Origin: Saccharopolyspora kobensis
GTDB taxonomy: Bacteria > Actinomycetota > Actinomycetes > Mycobacteriales > Pseudonocardiaceae
Reading direction: 5' to 3'
DNA length: 64,000 nt
Assembly (NCBI RefSeq): GCF_900108315.1
Contig: NZ_FNVB01000004.1
Span: forward strand, 620,001 to 684,000
Within the stretch, counting starts at the first letter, position 1. Every line of letters starts with the position of its first letter. The translations under genes and the position numbers were made by a program. Positions 26,833 through 36,059 of this stretch are shown here, in pieces. Below the pieces are notes generated by a model, which was not told where the DNA came from, did no database searches, and was given only the letters and a program-made list of their open reading frames with translations.

Positions 26833-29343
26833 ATGAAGCTCACCGACCACCTCCCCGCGACCGACACGCCCGACCCCGATGCGCTGCTCGACGCCTTCGT
26901 GACCTGGACCACCGACCAGGGCATCGAGCTGTACCCGGCGCAGGAAGAGGCGCTGATGGAGGTGGTGACCGGGGCGAACCTCATCCTGAGCACCCCGACC
27001 GGCTCCGGTAAGAGCCTGGTGGCCACCGGCGCGCACTTCACCGCGCTGGCGGCGGGCAAGCGCAGCTTCTACACCGCGCCGATCAAGGCGCTGGTGTCGG
27101 AGAAGTTCTTCTCGCTGGTCGACGTCTTCGGCGCGGAGAACGTCGGCATGATGACCGGCGACAGCAGCGTCAACGCCGATGCGCCGATCATCTGCTGCAC
27201 CGCCGAGATCCTGGCCAACATCGCGCTGCGCGACGGCGAGCTCGCCGACGTGGACCAGGTCGTGATGGACGAGTTCCACTTCTACTCCGAGCCGGATCGC
27301 GGCTGGGCCTGGCAGGTGCCGCTGCTGGAGCTGCCGCGCACCCAGTTCGTGCTGATGTCGGCCACCCTCGGCGACGTCACCTTCTTCCAGAAGGACCTCA
27401 CCCGGCGCACCGGCCGGGAGACCGCGGTGGTCGCCGGCGCCGAGCGGCCGATCCCGCTGACCTTCCGCTACGCCAAGACGCCGCTGCACGAGACCATCGA
27501 GGAGCTGCTGGCCGGTCAGCAGGCCCCGGTCTACGTCGTCTACTTCAACCAGGCCTCGGCGCTGGAGCAGGCGCAGGCGCTGATGAGCGTCAAGGTGGCC
27601 TCCCGCGAGCAGCGCGACGAGATCGCCGAGGCGATCGGCGACTTCCGGTTCACCGCCGGGTTCGGCAAGACGCTGTCCCGGCTGGTGCGGCACGGCATCG
27701 GCGTGCACCACGCCGGGATGCTGCCGAAGTACCGGCGGCTGGTCGAGCAGCTGGCGCAGGCCGGGCTGCTGAAGGTCATCTGCGGCACCGACACGCTGGG
27801 CGTCGGCATCAACGTGCCGATCCGCACCGTGCTGATCACCGGGCTGACCAAGTACGACGGGGTGCGCACCCGGCACTTGAAGGCGCGCGAGTTCCACCAG
27901 ATCGCCGGGCGCGCCGGCCGCGCGGGCTACGACACCGCCGGGTACGTGGTGGTGCAGGCGCCGGAGCACGAGATCGAGAACGAGCGCGCGCTGGCCAAGG
28001 CCGGTGACGACCCGAAGAAGAAGCGCAAGGTGGTGCGCAAGAAGGCGCCCGAGGGCTTCGTGTCCTGGAGCGAGAAGACCTTCGAGAAGCTCGAAACCGC
28101 CGAGCCGGAACCGCTGCGCTCCAGCTTCACCGTCAACCACGCGATGCTGCTCAACGTCATCAACCGGCCGGGCGACGCGTTCGCGGCGATGCGGCACCTG
28201 CTGGAGGACAACCACGAGGACCGGCCGACGCAGCGCCGCCACATCCTGCGGGCCATCGCGATCTACCGCGCGCTGCTGGCCGCCGACGTGGTCGAGCAGC
28301 TCGACGAGCCCGACGAGCAGGGCCGCCGGGTGCGGGTGACCATGGACCTGCAGTTCGACTTCGCGCTCAACCAGCCGCTCTCGCCGTTCGCGCTGGCCGC
28401 CATCGAACTGCTCGACACCGAATCGCCCAGCTACCCGCTGGACGTGCTGTCGGTCATCGAGTCCATCTTGGACGATCCGCGGCAGGTGCTGTCGCAGCAG
28501 CAGTTCAAGGCCCGCGGCGAGGCCGTGTCGCAGATGAAGGCCGAGGGCATCGAGTACGACGAGCGGATGGAGCTCCTGGAGGAGATCACCCATCCCAAGC
28601 CGCTCGCCGAACTGCTCGACGCCGCCTACGAGACCTACCGCAAGGGCCACCCGTGGGTGGGCGAGCACGAGCTGTCGCCGAAGTCGGTGGTCCGCGACAT
28701 GTTCGAGCGCGCGATGAACTTCGTGGAGTACGTCAACCACTACGGGTTGGCCCGCTCCGAGGGCCTGGTGCTGCGCTACCTCGCCGACGCCTACAAGGCG
28801 CTGCGGCACACGGTGCCCGACGACGCCAAGACCGAGGAGCTCACCGACATCATCGAGTGGCTGGGCGAACTGGTGCGCCAGGTCGACTCCAGCCTGCTCG
28901 ACGAGTGGGAGAAGCTGCGGCACCCGGGCGCCGAGCCGACGGCCGTCGTGCCGGTCGACGAAGGCCCGGAGCGGATCACGGCGAACAAGCGCGCCTTCCG
29001 CGTCCAGGTGCGCAACGCGCTGTTCCGCCGCGTCGAGCTCGCGGCGCGCCGCCGCTACGACGAGCTAGGCGAGCTCGACGGCGACAGCGGCTGGGACGCC
29101 GACGCGTGGGCGGACGCGCTGGATGAGTACTACGAGCAGCACGACGAGATCGGTGCGGGTCCGGACGCGCGCGGCCCGGCGTTGCTGATGATCACCGAGG
29201 AAGCGGACCGCTGGCTCGTCCGGCAGGTCTTCGCCGACCCGGCCGAGGACCACGACTGGGGCATCAGCGCGGAGGTCGACCTCGCGGCCTCCGACGAAGC
29301 CGGCACCGCGGTCCTGCGGATCACCGACGTCAACCAGCTCTGA
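26833..29343 (+). CDS. DEAD/DEAH-box helicase with DUF3516 C-terminal domain
   Basis: An 836-aa Ski2/Lhr-like superfamily 2 helicase. Motif I is TPTGSGKS near residue 55, motif II is DEFH near 145, motif III is SATL, and motif VI is QIAGRAGRAGYD near 350. A Lys/Arg insert (DDPKKKRKVVRKK) follows the helicase core. The remaining 450 residues match the DUF3516 region of actinobacterial orthologues. It probably acts on RNA or DNA in nucleic-acid maintenance. The start is ATG 26833 with GGAGG upstream. Confidence 0.9.
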   Translation: MKLTDHLPATDTPDPDALLDAFVTWTTDQGIELYPAQEEALMEVVTGANLILSTPTGSGKSLVATGAHFTALAAGKRSFYTAPIKALVSEKFFSLVDVFGAENVGMMTGDSSVNADAPIICCTAEILANIALRDGELADVDQVVMDEFHFYSEPDRGWAWQVPLLELPRTQFVLMSATLGDVTFFQKDLTRRTGRETAVVAGAERPIPLTFRYAKTPLHETIEELLAGQQAPVYVVYFNQASALEQAQALMSVKVASREQRDEIAEAIGDFRFTAGFGKTLSRLVRHGIGVHHAGMLPKYRRLVEQLAQAGLLKVICGTDTLGVGINVPIRTVLITGLTKYDGVRTRHLKAREFHQIAGRAGRAGYDTAGYVVVQAPEHEIENERALAKAGDDPKKKRKVVRKKAPEGFVSWSEKTFEKLETAEPEPLRSSFTVNHAMLLNVINRPGDAFAAMRHLLEDNHEDRPTQRRHILRAIAIYRALLAADVVEQLDEPDEQGRRVRVTMDLQFDFALNQPLSPFALAAIELLDTESPSYPLDVLSVIESILDDPRQVLSQQQFKARGEAVSQMKAEGIEYDERMELLEEITHPKPLAELLDAAYETYRKGHPWVGEHELSPKSVVRDMFERAMNFVEYVNHYGLARSEGLVLRYLADAYKALRHTVPDDAKTEELTDIIEWLGELVRQVDSSLLDEWEKLRHPGAEPTAVVPVDEGPERITANKRAFRVQVRNALFRRVELAARRRYDELGELDGDSGWDADAWADALDEYYEQHDEIGAGPDARGPALLMITEEADRWLVRQVFADPAEDHDWGISAEVDLAASDEAGTAVLRITDVNQL

Positions 29344-29394
29344 TACTGGCCCGAACCGGCGTCGGCCGGGTGCGTTGCCGCAGGTGGCCCCGCC

Positions 29395-29436
29395 CGTGAG
29401 TGCTTTGAGGTGCCAGAGCGCCCCGGAACGCTCACG
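29395..29436. repeat. Intergenic hairpin repeat, divergent copy
   Basis: Outer arms CGTGAG (29395-29400) and CTCACG (29431-29436) match the copies at 2962 and 40955. The interior TGCTTTGAGGTGCCAGAGCG is a looser relative. It lies 51 bp past the helicase stop, which suits a terminator. Confidence 0.5.
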
Positions 29437-29550
29437 AGCATTCGGGCACCGAGATCGCGCCGGGGCGGTTCCCGACGGCGGTGGCGTCGGCCGGATTGCT
29501 GGCCTACCATCCGGGCGTGATCGACTGATCCCCGTCGGGAGGAGCTCGCG

Positions 29551-29964
29551 ATGCCGCAGACCGTCCTTGTCGGTGTGGACGGATCGGACGAGTCGGTCCG
29601 GGCGCTGCGCTGGGCCGCCAACCAGGTTCGCGAGGTCGGCGGCATCGTGCACGCGGCCATGGTCTGGCACCAGCCGGTGCAGTTCGGCTACCGCCTGCCG
29701 ACCTCGGACGCCGAGCTGGAGCAGCGCGCCCGGAAGTCCCTGGACGCGGTGGTGGACGGGATCAAGACCGAGTTCCCGTCGGTGGACGTGCGCTCGCGCC
29801 TCGTCCGCGGCCACGTGGTCGACGAGATGGTCGCCCTGTCCAAGCAGGCGGACCTGCTGGTGGTGGGCAACAAGGGCCACGGAGCCTTCACCGGCATGAT
29901 GGTCGGCTCGGTGGCCCTCAAGCTGGTCCACCACGCGGCCTGCCCGGTCGTCGTGGTCCGCTGA
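29551..29964 (+). CDS. Universal stress protein (UspA fold)
   Basis: A 137-aa single Usp domain. The ATP-binding signature is present near residues 108-123 (GNKGHGAFTGMMVGS, the G-x2-G-x9-G-S form), with the N-terminal VGVDGSDESVRALRWA loop. It binds ATP and is typically induced by stationary phase or hypoxia. ATG 29551 has GGGAGGAG 8 bases upstream. A strong hairpin follows. Confidence 0.92.
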   Translation: MPQTVLVGVDGSDESVRALRWAANQVREVGGIVHAAMVWHQPVQFGYRLPTSDAELEQRARKSLDAVVDGIKTEFPSVDVRSRLVRGHVVDEMVALSKQADLLVVGNKGHGAFTGMMVGSVALKLVHHAACPVVVVR

Positions 29965-29988
29965 CGTTCAACCGTCCCGGGACCCGGC

Positions 29989-30043
29989 GCCGATTTCGCG
30001 CGAAATCGGCCGTCACCCGGGCGAACGTCCCCGGGTGACGGCC
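29989..30043. terminator. Palindrome plus strong hairpin after the stress protein gene
   Basis: A perfect 22-bp palindrome centred on GATTTCGCGCGAAATC (29989-30010) overlaps a 14-bp perfect stem (30008-30021 with 30030-30043, loop CGAACGTC). It lies 24-79 bp past the usp stop and before the converging remnant, so it probably terminates both strands. Confidence 0.65.
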
Positions 30044-30068
30044 GTCGGCGCGGTGGTGGGTTCGGCGT

Positions 30069-30440
30069 TCAGGAGCGGTCGTGCTCGGCGATCGCGCGCT
30101 TGGCCGCGCTCATCCGCCAGGCCTGTTCCAGGAACCCGGCGATCTCGGTCCAGTCCGGTGCGGACGCCTCGTCCAGGTTCGCGCCGATCCAGTCGTGCGG
30201 CCAGGTAGGCGGGCGCGAAGTAGCGGGTTCCGTCCTGGGCGACGAGGCTCTCCTGCTCACCGCGCAGGACCTTGACGGCCCAGCCACCCGTCGCTGTGGT
30301 GGTCGACGGGCGGCCAGGCGAATCGCCTGCCGCGCAACGGGAATCCGGTGCGGCCGTGCGAATCGTCCACCCGCACGCCGGGGAATGCCGCGGTCAGCTC
30401 CACGAGCCGGGCGTGCACGCTGCGGCGTTCGTCGTCGTCC
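30069..30440 (-). pseudogene. Frameshifted MmcQ/YjbR-like gene
   Basis: Leftward fragments of a YjbR-type protein appear in order in three frames: VELTAAFPGVRVDDSHGRTG then RRFAW, next AVKVLRGEQESLVAQDGTRY then FAPAYLAA, and last PHDWIGANLDEASAPDWTEI ending in an Ala/Lys-rich helix. The first break is near 30283 (an extra TGGC-like repeat) and the second near 30205. YjbR proteins are small DNA-binding-fold proteins of unclear role. No intact start is obvious, and GTG 30418 is the best candidate. Confidence 0.6.
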
Positions 30441-30470
30441 CACGAGGTCCCCGTGGCGCCACGACAGCGG

Positions 30471-32360
30471 TCAGCTGCGGCGCCAGGCGCGTTCGCTGAG
30501 CAGGCGGAGGCCGTTGAGGCCGACGATGATCGTGGAGCCCTCGTGCCCGGCCACGCCCAGCGGCAGCGGCAGGTGGCCGACCAGGTCCCAGACCACGAGC
30601 ACCGTGATGAAGGTGCCCGCGATGACCAGGTTCTGTTGCACCAGCCGCCGGGCGCGGCGGGACAGGCCGACGACCTTGGGCACCGCGGCCAGCTCGTCGC
30701 GGACGACCACCACGTCCGCGGTCTGCAGCGCAAGGTCCGAGCCCGCGCGGCCCATCGCGACCCCGCAGTGCGCGGCGGCGAGCGCCGGGGCGTCGTTGAC
30801 GCCGTCGCCGATCACCATCGTCGGCTGCGCGGCTTCCCGGACCGCGGTGACCTTGTCCGCCGGCAGCAGGCCCGCGCGCACGTCGGCGATGCCGACCTCG
30901 GCGGCGACCTTGGCGGCGGTGCGCTCGTTGTCGCCGGTCAGCAGGACCGGTTCGGCGCTGGTCAGCTCCCGCAGGGCCGACACCGCCGCAGCGGCGTCCG
31001 GGCGAAGGCGGTCGGCGATGCCGATCACGCCCGCGACCTCGCCGTCCACGGTGACGACCACCGCCGTGTGCCCGGTGTCCGGCTCGGCGGCTCCGGTTCC
31101 GCGAGGGCTGGCCACGGCGACTTCGCGTCCGCCGACCGTCGCCGACACCCCGTGTCCCGGAGTGGACTGGAAGTCCTCGGCGGCCGGGATCGTCACGTTC
31201 TTCTCCTGAGCCGCTGCGACGACGGCGCGGGCCAGCGGGTGTTCGCTGAGGCGCTCCGCGCCGGCGGCCAGCGCCAGCACTTCATCAGCAGCGTGGCCTG
31301 CGGCGGGCTCGACGCTCACCACGCGCGGTGCGCCCTCGGTGAGCGTGCCGGTCTTGTCCAGCGCCACCCGCTCGGTCTGGCCCAGGCGCTCCATCACCAC
31401 CGCGGACTTGACCAGCACGCCGTGCCGCCCGGCGTTGGCGATCGCGGACAGCAGCGGCGGCATGGTGGCGAGCACGACCGCGCACGGCGAGGCGACGATC
31501 ATGAACGTCATCGCCCGCAGCAGCGCGCTCTCCAGGTCGTCGCCGAGCAGCAGGGGAATCCCGAACACCGCGAGCGTGGCCAGCACGACGCCGACGGAGT
31601 AGCGCTGCTCGACCTTCTCGATGAACAGCTGCGTCGGTGCCTTGGTCTCGCTGGCCTCGGCGACCATCGCGACGATCCGCGCGATGACCGACTCCGAGGC
31701 GTCCCGGGTGACGCGCACGCGCAGCGCGCCGGTGCCGTTGAGGGTGCCCGCGAACACCTCGTCCCCGGGCTGCTTGGCGGCGGGCAGCGGTTCGCCGGTG
31801 ATGGTCGCCTGGTCGACGTCGCTGGAGCCGTCGACGACCTCGCCGTCGGCACCGATCCGCTCGCCGGGACGCACCACGATCACGTCGCCGACCTGGAGTT
31901 CCGCGGTGGGCACGGTCTCCTCGACGCCGTCGCGGAGGCGGATCGCGGTCTCCGGGGCGAGGTCGAGCAGGCTGCGGACGGAGTCCTCGGTGCGCGCGGT
32001 GGCGAAGGCTTCCAGCGCGCCCGAGGTGGCGAAGATGACGATCAGCAGCGCGCCGTCGGTGATCTGCCCGATCGCGGCGGCGCCCAGGGCCGCGACGATC
32101 ATCAGCAGGTCCACGTCCAGCGTCTTCTCGCGCAGCGCTCGGAGCCCGGCGTAGGCGGGTTCCCAGCCGCCGGTGGCGTAGCAGGCCAGGTAGAGCCCCC
32201 AGAACAGCCACGTCGGTCCGCCGAGCAGCTGCACGGCGAGGCCGAGCAGGAACGCGACCAGCGACGCGGTGGCCCACCGCGCTTCGGGTAGCGAGAGCAG
32301 GCCGCGGCGGGACGGTGCCGGTTCGGTCCGGATCGGTGTTCGGTCGGTGACTGCGGTCAT
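30471..32360 (-). CDS. ctpJ: Nickel/cobalt-type P1B-4 ATPase (CtpJ/NmtA)
   Basis: A 629-aa metal exporter. It has six predicted membrane spans, no N-terminal metal-binding domain, the SPC motif in MIVASPCAVVLA, phosphorylation site DKTGT, TGEPLP in the actuator, SEHPLA in the nucleotide domain, GDGVND, and HEGST in the last span. SPC plus HEG(S/T) is the P1B-4 signature associated with Co2+, Ni2+ or Fe2+. It lies divergent to an NmtR orthologue, as nmtA/ctpJ does in Mycobacterium. ATG 32360 has GAAGGA upstream. Confidence 0.9.
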   Translation of the reverse strand: MTAVTDRTPIRTEPAPSRRGLLSLPEARWATASLVAFLLGLAVQLLGGPTWLFWGLYLACYATGGWEPAYAGLRALREKTLDVDLLMIVAALGAAAIGQITDGALLIVIFATSGALEAFATARTEDSVRSLLDLAPETAIRLRDGVEETVPTAELQVGDVIVVRPGERIGADGEVVDGSSDVDQATITGEPLPAAKQPGDEVFAGTLNGTGALRVRVTRDASESVIARIVAMVAEASETKAPTQLFIEKVEQRYSVGVVLATLAVFGIPLLLGDDLESALLRAMTFMIVASPCAVVLATMPPLLSAIANAGRHGVLVKSAVVMERLGQTERVALDKTGTLTEGAPRVVSVEPAAGHAADEVLALAAGAERLSEHPLARAVVAAAQEKNVTIPAAEDFQSTPGHGVSATVGGREVAVASPRGTGAAEPDTGHTAVVVTVDGEVAGVIGIADRLRPDAAAAVSALRELTSAEPVLLTGDNERTAAKVAAEVGIADVRAGLLPADKVTAVREAAQPTMVIGDGVNDAPALAAAHCGVAMGRAGSDLALQTADVVVVRDELAAVPKVVGLSRRARRLVQQNLVIAGTFITVLVVWDLVGHLPLPLGVAGHEGSTIIVGLNGLRLLSERAWRRS

Positions 32361-32409
32361 CGCGGATCCTTCGACGTCGGGGCAGCGGGCTCGCTGCCGG
32401 ACGAGGAGA

Positions 32410-32441
32410 ATACATGAACGCCTGATCAGTCATTCATATAT
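32410..32441. promoter_or_regulatory. Candidate NmtR operator
   Basis: An AT-rich imperfect inverted repeat, ATACATGAA (32410-32418) and TTCATATAT (32433-32441), sits in the 105-bp divergent gap between ctpJ and nmtR. Its symmetry and position are right for an ArsR/SmtB dimer controlling both promoters. It is inferred from position. Confidence 0.55.
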
Positions 32442-32465
32442 CCTGCGGTCGCTAGACTGCCGTGC

Positions 32466-32810
32466 ATGGGTCACGGGGTCAAGCGCGAGGCAACGCCAAC
32501 GGCACGGCTGGACGCCGCCTCGGCGGCCTCCGTCGCGGAGACCCTCCAAGCCCTGGCCGCCCCGTCCCGCCTGCTGATCCTCAGCGAACTGCGCCAGCGG
32601 GAGCTGTCGGTGGGAGAGCTGGCCGAAGCGGTGGGCATGGAGCAATCAGCGGTGTCCCACCAGCTGCGCCTGCTGCGCTCCCTCGGCCTGGTGGTCGGCA
32701 ACCGATCGGGCCGAAGCGTCGTCTACTCGCTCTACGACAACCACGTCGCCCAGCTCCTCGACGAAGCGGTCTACCACATCGAGCACCTCCGCCTCGGCAT
32801 CCACGACTGA
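32466..32810 (+). CDS. nmtR: ArsR/SmtB nickel-cobalt repressor NmtR
   Basis: A 114-aa repressor whose ends match M. tuberculosis NmtR as I recall it. The N-terminus is MGHGV, giving the Gly2/His3 ligands. The alpha-5 ligands fall at the same numbers (Asp91, His93, His104, His107) in YDNHVAQLLDEAVYHIEH. The HTH reads MEQSAVSHQLRLLRSLGL. Ni2+ or Co2+ binding would release the divergent ctpJ promoter. Confidence 0.92.
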   Translation: MGHGVKREATPTARLDAASAASVAETLQALAAPSRLLILSELRQRELSVGELAEAVGMEQSAVSHQLRLLRSLGLVVGNRSGRSVVYSLYDNHVAQLLDEAVYHIEHLRLGIHD

Positions 32811-33022
32811 TCGCCCGACCGGACGAACGCCGAACCGGTCGCGCTGCGCGCGGGTTGATACGCGGCACGCACGCGCAGCGTTCCGTTCCGCGGGACTTCG
32901 TTGGCCGTGACCGCAGCAGTGCGGATGCCGAGGAGTGCGACGCGTTCGAACCGTCGAAGGCGGCCGCACGCCGGTGAGCACGACGCTGCACGGCCGGGCC
33001 TTTCCGGCTGAACCGCGGGTGC

Positions 33023-34155
33023 TCAGCGGGGGAGGGGCAGATCGAGCTCCTTGCGCAGCTCTGCCAGGCCTTGCGTTTGGTCCGAGTCGTGGGGGTCTTC
33101 GACGAACTGGTGGAGTACGAGGACGAGCCTGCGGGCGCGTTCGTATCGCTCGTCGCTCCAGGTCTTCAGGCGTTCCAGGGCGGCGTGCACCGGCTCGAAG
33201 TCCCCGGGGAACAGGTGGACGAAGTCGGCGAGCGCGGTCTCCCCCGACTTCTTGAAGTGGAGGGCGGTTTCGAAGGGATTCCGGACCACGGTGCCCACGC
33301 TCACGTGGTTCGCCTCGACCTGGTCGGTGACGACGTCCATCCACGGTTCGCTCGCCAGGAGCTCGCCGTACCGGATCGAGACCCACGGGGTCAGCTCCCC
33401 GTCGGCCCAGGGGCTGTTCGGGCGGGCCTCGTCGATCGCGTAGCGGAGCACCTCGGCGGCCTGCTCCGCGTTCTTCTGCTCGATGAGCACGTGTGCTTCG
33501 AGGTAGCTGGCGTAGGCCGCGAGAAGGCCGTCGCAACTCGAGCGCGAATCCCTCAGCGGTTCGAGGGCGGCGGCCGATTCGTCGTTCTGGATCAGGAAGT
33601 TGCCCAGCAGGATGTTGGTGATGTACAGCCGGCGCCCGATCGTGATCGCCAGGTCGTCGTTGAACTCACCGTTGGCCGCGGCCGCGTCGAGCGCCGCCGA
33701 CGCTCTCCCGTGTTCGGCGATGGCCTGTTCGAACCCCTGCCTCGCGGTCGCCAGGTCTCCGGTGAGCTGGCTGGCGAGGCTGCCCAGCAAGAGCTCCGAG
33801 TCCGCGACGTGCTCCTCGAAGTGCGAGGAGAGCATCACGATGGCCAGGGGGCCGAGCCAGGGATCCTCGCCCGAGGCGCTCCGTTCCAGCCATGTCCTGC
33901 AGCGGTCGGTGAGGCCGTGTTCGGCGAGTTCGATGCCTGCCAGGGCCATCGCCGCGTGCCCGGCGACCGAAGTGCGCCCGGACTCGGCGATCGTGTCAAC
34001 GTGGTCCGCGCCTGCTCGGCATCGCCTGCCCGGTAGACCGCCAGCTCGCGTTCGACCGCGTCCGGAATCGGGCTCAGGGGATCGGGCGGGAGCGGCAGCG
34101 CGTGCCCGTTGTCGTCCAACGGGGAGAGGTCGGTCATGTCACTGCTTTCAGTCAT
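33023..34155 (-). pseudogene. Helical-repeat (TPR-like) protein gene with a frameshift
   Basis: ATG 34155 (or 34137) opens TESSDMTDLSPLDDNG and runs to AGDAEQARTTL. It continues in another frame as DTIAESGRTSVAGHAAMALA and then 300 residues of TPR-like helices (ALDAAAANGEFNDDLAITIG, AASYLEAHVLIEQ-type). The break is one base near 33997-34002. The downstream part alone could start at ATG 33949 as a 308-aa protein. No family is recognised. Either decay or sequence error is possible, since everything else is open. Confidence 0.6.
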
Positions 34156-34299
34156 CGGAAGCGTTGCGGAGCAGCATGGCAGAACCGTCCGACGACTTGA
34201 TCGACAATCGCCGGTGAGCACTCCCGACGTGGACCCGTAGCCCGTCGGGTAGTGGGCTCGATCCCCGATCTCCTAGGAAGAAACCCGTTTCTCCGAGCA

Positions 34300-34348
34300 G
34301 GTGGAGGGCGTCTTCAGGCGACTTGCTCGCCCGAAGGCGCCCTCCACC
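34300..34348 (-). terminator. Long hairpin after fhs
   Basis: The arms 34300-34321 and 34327-34348 (GGTGGAGGGCG with CGCCCTCCACC at the ends) are complementary except for one mismatch region, with a 5-nt loop. It begins 14 bp past the fhs stop and ends the leftward one-carbon operon. Confidence 0.7.
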
Positions 34349-34361
34349 GTGAGAAGACCGG

Positions 34362-36059
34362 TCAGCTGAGGCCGGTGATCTGGCCGTGCTCGTCGATGTC
34401 GATGGACTCGGCCGCCGGGTGGGAGCCCAGGCCCGGCATGGTGCGCATCTCGCCGCAGATCGGGTAGATGAAGCCCGCGCCCACCGAGGCCCGGACTTCG
34501 CGGACCGGGAGGGTCCAGCCCGTCGGGGCGCCCAGGAGGGTCGGGTCGGAGCTGAGGGAGAGGTGGGTCTTGGCGATGCAGACCGGGAGGTTGCCGTAGC
34601 CGTTGGCCTCGTAGCCGTCCAGGGCTCGGGCCGCCGCCGGGAGGTAGGAGACGCCGTCCGCGCCGTAGACCTTCGTCGCGATCGTCTCGATCTTCGAGCG
34701 CAGGTCCGCCGAATCCGGGTACAGGAGCTGGAAACCGCTCGGTTCCTCGGCCGCCGCCACCACCGCTTCGGCCAGCTCCACCGCGCCCTTGCCGCCGTCC
34801 ACGTAGTGGTTGCTGACCGCCACCCGGGCGCCTTCGGCCTCGGCGATCTCGCGGATCGCCTCGTGCTCGCTGTGGTAGTCGGTCGGGAAGGCGTTGATCG
34901 CCACCACCGGGGAGACGCCGTGCAGCCGGATGTTGTCGATCTGCTTGCGCAGGTTCGCCGCGCCCGCTCGCACGTCGTCCGGGTTCTCCGCCAGCATCGC
35001 CGCGGGCAGCGGCTTGCCCGCGACCACCTTGTAGCGGCCGGAGTGCGCCTTCAGCGCGCGCACCGTGGCCACCAGCACCGCCGCGTCCGGACGCAGCCCG
35101 GAGGTGCGGCACTTGATGTTGAAGAACCGCTCGGCGCCCATGTCCGCGCCGAAGCCCGCTTCGGTCACCAGGTAGTCCGCGCAGCGGCTGGCGATCCGGT
35201 CGGCCACCACCGAGGAGTTGCCGTGCGCGATGTTGCCGAACGGGCCCGCGTGCACCAGCACCGGCGTGTTCTCGGTCGTCTGCATCAGGTTCGGCTTGAT
35301 CGCCTCCCGCATGATCACCGCCATCGCGCCGCCCGCGCGCAGCTGCTCGGCGCTGACCGGCTCGCCGTCGCGGGTGTAGCCGACGACGATCCGGCCCAGC
35401 CGCTGCCGCATGTCCTGCAGCGACGTGGACAGCGCCAGCACCGCCATCACCTCGCTGGCCGCGGTGATGTCGAAGCCGGTCTGCCGGGGCGTGCCGTCGA
35501 CCCGGCCGCCCAGGCCGGTCACGATGTTGCGCAGGTCGCGGTCGTTGACGTCCAGCACCCGCCGCCAGGTGATCCGGTGCGGGTCGATGCCCAGCGCGTT
35601 CCCCTTGTGCAGGTGGTTGTCCAGCATCGCGGCCAGCATGTTGTGCGCCGCGGTCACCGCGTGCATGTCGCCGGTGAGGTGCAGGTTCAGCGCCTCCATC
35701 GGCACCACCTGGCTGTAGCCGCCGCCGGCCGCGCCGCCCTTGATGCCGAAGGTCGGGCCCATCGACGGTTGCCGGATCGCGATCGCGGAGCGCTTGCCGA
35801 GGTGCCGCAGCGCCTGCCCGAGCCCCACCGTCGTGGTCGTCTTGCCCTCGCCCAGCGGGGTGGGCGTGATGGCCGAGACCACGACGTACCGGGCGGTGGG
35901 CTCGGCGGGCAGCTCGTCGAGCGCCTCCAGCGAGATCTTCGCGACGTTGCGGCCGTACGGCTCCAGCAGGTGCGCGCCGATGCCGAGCTGCGCCGCGACG
36001 TCCTCCAGCGGTTCGAGGGAGGTGCTGCGGGAGATGTCGAGGTCGGAGGGGATGTTCAT
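34362..36059 (-). CDS. fhs: Formate-tetrahydrofolate ligase
   Basis: A 565-aa enzyme that interconverts formate + THF + ATP and 10-formyl-THF. The P-loop TPTPLGEGKTTTTVGL lies near residue 65-80. Other conserved blocks include RQPSMGPTFGIKGGAAGGG and EAGFGADMGAERF. It is the last gene of the leftward operon, overlapping the MetF-like gene by four bases. In this catabolic setting it can run towards formate and ATP, disposing of methyl carbon carried on THF. Confidence 0.95.
   Translation of the reverse strand: MNIPSDLDISRSTSLEPLEDVAAQLGIGAHLLEPYGRNVAKISLEALDELPAEPTARYVVVSAITPTPLGEGKTTTTVGLGQALRHLGKRSAIAIRQPSMGPTFGIKGGAAGGGYSQVVPMEALNLHLTGDMHAVTAAHNMLAAMLDNHLHKGNALGIDPHRITWRRVLDVNDRDLRNIVTGLGGRVDGTPRQTGFDITAASEVMAVLALSTSLQDMRQRLGRIVVGYTRDGEPVSAEQLRAGGAMAVIMREAIKPNLMQTTENTPVLVHAGPFGNIAHGNSSVVADRIASRCADYLVTEAGFGADMGAERFFNIKCRTSGLRPDAAVLVATVRALKAHSGRYKVVAGKPLPAAMLAENPDDVRAGAANLRKQIDNIRLHGVSPVVAINAFPTDYHSEHEAIREIAEAEGARVAVSNHYVDGGKGAVELAEAVVAAAEEPSGFQLLYPDSADLRSKIETIATKVYGADGVSYLPAAARALDGYEANGYGNLPVCIAKTHLSLSSDPTLLGAPTGWTLPVREVRASVGAGFIYPICGEMRTMPGLGSHPAAESIDIDEHGQITGLS

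Noticed and set aside
26608..28923. 771-codon antisense frame across the helicase gene
   Set aside because: Mirror frame of a clear DUF3516 helicase, with repetitive composition and no recognisable protein features.
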